In this document: positions 4,501-6,520 of the stretch, in pieces
How the letters are laid out: each line of letters starts with the position of its first letter
Position numbering within the stretch: the first letter of the stretch is position 1
Assembly: GCA_943349555.1 (NCBI GenBank)
Contig: CALQZK010000026.1
Location: 1-6,520 of the forward strand
DNA from: Candidatus Nomurabacteria bacterium
GTDB lineage: Bacteria; Patescibacteriota; Minisyncoccia; Phycocordibacterales; PALSA-1337
DNA length: 6,520 nucleotides
Direction: 5' to 3'
Translations under genes and position numbers: made by a program
The notes under the pieces: generated by a model
Told to the model about the DNA's origin: nothing
What the model saw: only the letters and a program-made list of their open reading frames with translations
Databases searched by the model: none

Positions 4501-4596
4501 AATACAAAGAAAGCGCTGCGTGTTGCCCTCATTGTTGTGGGTGTGCTCATCATTATCAGTATGGTGATGGTCTATTTCCCAGCTGCTGGTCTCTAA
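4486..4596 (+). CDS. 36-residue single-span membrane peptide
   Basis: ATG 4486 to TAA 4594-4596 encodes a short basic N terminus (MLFHQNTKKALR) and one hydrophobic helix of about 20 residues (roughly 12-31), ending FPAAGL. A good promoter (TTGAAT, 17 nt, TATACT) ends seven bases before the ATG, and the coding region fills the gap between the divergent division gene and lepA, overlapping the lepA stop by 4 bp. Similar tiny membrane peptides with charged N termini occur in Parcubacteria-like genomes, as I recall. The function is unknown. The promoter fit and its topology make it a likely real gene. Confidence 0.65.
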   Translation: MLFHQNTKKALRVALIVVGVLIIISMVMVYFPAAGL

Positions 4597-6389
4597 TCCG
4601 CCCTCATCATCTTGATAAACACGTCCTGCGGGATGTTGACATTTCCTTTTCCCAGCGCCTCCATTTTTTTCTTTCCTTTTTTCTGTTTCTCTCGCAATTT
4701 CATCTTTCGTGTAATATCTCCTCCATACATATGCTGGGTCACATCTTTCTTCATTCCTGACATTGTCTCCGAAGCGATAATGCGCCCTCCTGCTTTGGCC
4801 TGAATCTTGACTGTAAACATCTGACGAGGGAGGATTTTATGAAGCTTTTCTACTGAAGATTTCGCTTCTTCTTCCAAGCGTTTGCGGGAGACAACTCTAC
4901 AGAAGGCCATCACTGGTTCATCAGCGACTAGAATATCCATCCTAGCCACATCAGCCTGGCGAAGCTCGCCGATCTCATAGGAGATGGAGGCGAAGCCGGA
5001 GGAAACACTTTTCATTTCATCAAAAAAGTTCCTCATCAGCTCTCGCAATGGCATTACCAAGCTGACTGATGTCCTATTTTCTCCGAAAGTTTCCGTCGCA
5101 GAAACTTCCCCTTCATGATCAAAAATTGATTGCATGATAGTACCGAGGTACTGCGGTGGAGTAATTATTTTCATATTTACCAGAGGTTCCAGGACATTCT
5201 TCACTTCATGATCTTCCGGAAAAAGAGCGGGGGAATAGATGACAACAGTCTTGCCACTCTTCAGCTCGACATGATAGGTGATGCTGGGTATAGTCACGAC
5301 CAAGTTCAGATTAAATTCTCTTCGCAACCTTTCCGTAATAATCTCCAAGTGCAACATACCAAGGAATCCGCAGCGGAATCCTCTTCCCAGAGTTCCAGAA
5401 GATTCTTCTTCATGAGTAAATGAGGAATCAGAAAGTCGCAGTCTGCCTAGAGCCTGCTTGAGAGAGGTGAAGTCATCCTGGCTTTCTGGATATATTGATG
5501 CCCAGACTACCGGACTAGGGCTCATATAGCCATGTAGAGGAGGTTCGGTGTCTTTTATCGAAGCCACAGTATCTCCGACGGAAGCAATACCTGGCTGTTT
5601 AATACCTGTCACGATATACCCTATCTCACCCGCACTCAAAGTCTCTGTCGGCGTATCATCCGGAGCAAAAATCCCTACTTCCAGAGACTGGAATTTCTCA
5701 TCAGAGACCTTGAAGAGAAGTTGGTCATGCCTCTTAACGCTTCCACTCATGACGCGGACGTAGACTATCACGCCCTTGTGGGTGGAATACTGGAAATCGA
5801 AAACAAGGGAACGAAATTCATTTTTTCCCGAAATCTGTTGCGGTTCTTTAGGTGCCGGAACTCTCTTTATAATCTCATCCAAAAGGTCGGTTACACCTTC
5901 TCCTGTTTTTCCAGAAACCTTTAAGACATCTTTTTCTTCGCAATCTAGGAGCTCGCAGACTTCCTTCACAACCTCGGGAATTCGAGCTAGAGGAGAATCA
6001 ATCTTTGAAACAACGGGGATGATAGTGAGGCCAGACTCGCGCGCCATATTGAGCGTGGTCAGAGTCTGGGCTTGGACACCTTGAGTGGCGTCGACAAGAA
6101 GAATAGAGCCCTCAACAGCTTTCAAAGCTCTAGAAACTTCGTAAGAGAAATCAATATGTCCAGGAGTATCGATGAGATTAAAAATGTAGTCTTTCCATTT
6201 CATCCTGACCGGCTGCATCTTTATTGTGATTCCTCTTTCGCGCTCGAGTTCCATGCTGTCGAGGACTTGCTCCTGCATTTTTCTTTTATCAATGGTATTC
6301 GTCAATTCCAGCATTCTATCAGCCAAGGTTGATTTACCATGGTCCACATGCGCCATTATGGAGAAGTTTCTAATGTTTTTTGGATTCAT
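4593..6389 (-). CDS. lepA: Elongation factor 4 (LepA), ribosomal GTPase
   Basis: A 598-residue translational GTPase that acts on the ribosome, proposed to remodel post-translocation complexes or aid initiation and 30S maturation. The G domain has AHVDHGKST (13-21), RERGITIK (50-57), DTPGHIDF with catalytic-type His78, G4 as SKID (128-131) rather than the usual NKID, and G5 as SGK (159-161). Domains II and III follow, then GRGFRCGFLGMLHLEI in the EF-G-domain-V-like part. The LepA-only C-terminal domain carries YGGDITRKMKL and NIPQDVF near the end. E. coli LepA has 599 residues. I chose ATG 6389 (MNPKNIRNFS) because it matches family starts. An in-frame ATG at 6437 would add 16 aromatic residues that do not look like LepA. 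No Shine-Dalgarno sequence. The stop overlaps that of the 36-residue peptide gene. Confidence 0.98.
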   Translation of the reverse strand: MNPKNIRNFSIMAHVDHGKSTLADRMLELTNTIDKRKMQEQVLDSMELERERGITIKMQPVRMKWKDYIFNLIDTPGHIDFSYEVSRALKAVEGSILLVDATQGVQAQTLTTLNMARESGLTIIPVVSKIDSPLARIPEVVKEVCELLDCEEKDVLKVSGKTGEGVTDLLDEIIKRVPAPKEPQQISGKNEFRSLVFDFQYSTHKGVIVYVRVMSGSVKRHDQLLFKVSDEKFQSLEVGIFAPDDTPTETLSAGEIGYIVTGIKQPGIASVGDTVASIKDTEPPLHGYMSPSPVVWASIYPESQDDFTSLKQALGRLRLSDSSFTHEEESSGTLGRGFRCGFLGMLHLEIITERLRREFNLNLVVTIPSITYHVELKSGKTVVIYSPALFPEDHEVKNVLEPLVNMKIITPPQYLGTIMQSIFDHEGEVSATETFGENRTSVSLVMPLRELMRNFFDEMKSVSSGFASISYEIGELRQADVARMDILVADEPVMAFCRVVSRKRLEEEAKSSVEKLHKILPRQMFTVKIQAKAGGRIIASETMSGMKKDVTQHMYGGDITRKMKLREKQKKGKKKMEALGKGNVNIPQDVFIKMMRAD

Positions 6390-6401
6390 ATAGGTATGGG
6401 T

Positions 6402-6410
6402 ATAGTAACA
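6402..6410 (-). promoter_or_regulatory. Extended -10 promoter of lepA
   Basis: The minus strand reads TG (6410-6409), one base, then TACTAT (6407-6402). Twelve bases separate it from ATG 6389, so the leader would be only about five or six nt. An overlapping TATACC lies nine bases before the ATG as an alternative. The position supports the start at 6389 and not 6437. Confidence 0.45.
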
Positions 6411-6487
6411 GAAAAATAGATAAATGTATAAATACACAAAAATATTGTGAATTTATAGGAAAACTTCCGTTTTGGTGATTTCAATGT

Positions 6488-6496
6488 TAGTATAAT
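6488..6496 (+). promoter_or_regulatory. -10 box(es) of the rightmost gene
   Basis: TATAAT (6491-6496) is a perfect -10 box but lies only three bases before ATG 6500. The overlapping TAGTAT (6488-6493) is six bases before it, matching the spacing seen at other starts here. The minus strand of the same bases contains TATACT (6494-6489), pointing towards lepA. Confidence 0.45.
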
Positions 6497-6499
6497 CAC

Positions 6500-6520
6500 A
6501 TGTTAGAAAAATACCTACAA
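6500..6520 (+). CDS. Start of a further gene (seven codons seen)
   Basis: ATG 6500 begins MLEKYLQ and runs off the window. A strong -10 box just upstream and the lack of any other feature support a real start, divergent from lepA. The opening residues resemble TrmB-like winged-helix regulators of Parcubacteria that I recall starting MLEKYL, but seven residues cannot establish this. Confidence 0.4.

Noticed and set aside
4593..6389. Alternative genetic code (UGA read as glycine, as in Gracilibacteria and SR1)
   Set aside because: LepA, the peptidase and the other genes have no in-frame TGA where glycine is expected and are full length with the standard code.
6390..6437. LepA start at ATG 6437 with a 16-residue extension
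   Set aside because: The extension is low-complexity and aromatic, the family begins at MNPKNIRN, and a -10 box lies between the two ATGs.
1..6520. CRISPR array or tandem repeat arrays
   Set aside because: No regularly spaced direct repeats were found by eye; the repeated sequence present is inverted.

Overview
The window looks like a chromosomal segment of a Candidate Phyla Radiation (Patescibacteria, probably Parcubacteria-like) bacterium. This is inferred from gene style, not from a search. Supporting signs are a 90-residue membrane protein and a 36-residue membrane peptide of types I associate with that group, a Parcubacteria-style serine recombinase, tRNAs without an encoded CCA, very tight packing, and starts with no Shine-Dalgarno sequence but a -10 box close to the ATG. 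The standard genetic code fits all genes.

Left region (1-1704): a large serine recombinase gene lies on the minus strand and runs off the left edge. Its last visible codons read antisense through the 3' end of a tRNA-Phe. The same 108 bp (recombinase tail plus tRNA 3' end) recur perfectly, inverted, at 1542-1649, where they join a complete minus-strand tRNA-Phe. Ten more bases of homology (GCACAGGATA) lie beyond an in-frame 45-bp gap, and those 45 bp are exactly two back-to-back hairpins. The arrangement is either a recombinase-bearing invertible segment or relic, or an amplification/assembly fold-back.

Middle region (1722-2376, minus strand): a glutaredoxin-like protein, tRNA-Arg(CCT), and a small one-pass membrane protein precede tRNA-Phe, reading leftwards.

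Intergenic region (2377-2897): on the plus strand there is a promoter (TTGACA, 17-nt spacer, TAACAT), about 190 nt of highly foldable sequence (a 34-bp rod plus a second hairpin) and an intrinsic terminator. I propose an unrecognised structured RNA, either a free small RNA or a regulatory leader. A possible 56-residue basic protein and a second terminator-like hairpin follow.

Right region (2898-6520): an M20 metallopeptidase (plus) overlaps tail-to-tail with an FtsB/DivIC-type division protein (minus). The division gene and a 36-residue membrane peptide (plus) diverge from one symmetric promoter whose two -10 boxes overlap in AGTATACT; both ATGs lie exactly 7 nt outside. The peptide's stop overlaps by 4 bp the stop of lepA (minus), which encodes elongation factor 4. 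A further gene may start at 6500 on the plus strand.

The genes are mostly unrelated housekeeping functions (translation, division, redox, peptide turnover) beside one mobile or invertible locus. The strongest candidates for something undescribed are the structured RNA at 2466-2656 and the inverted recombinase/tRNA-Phe locus.
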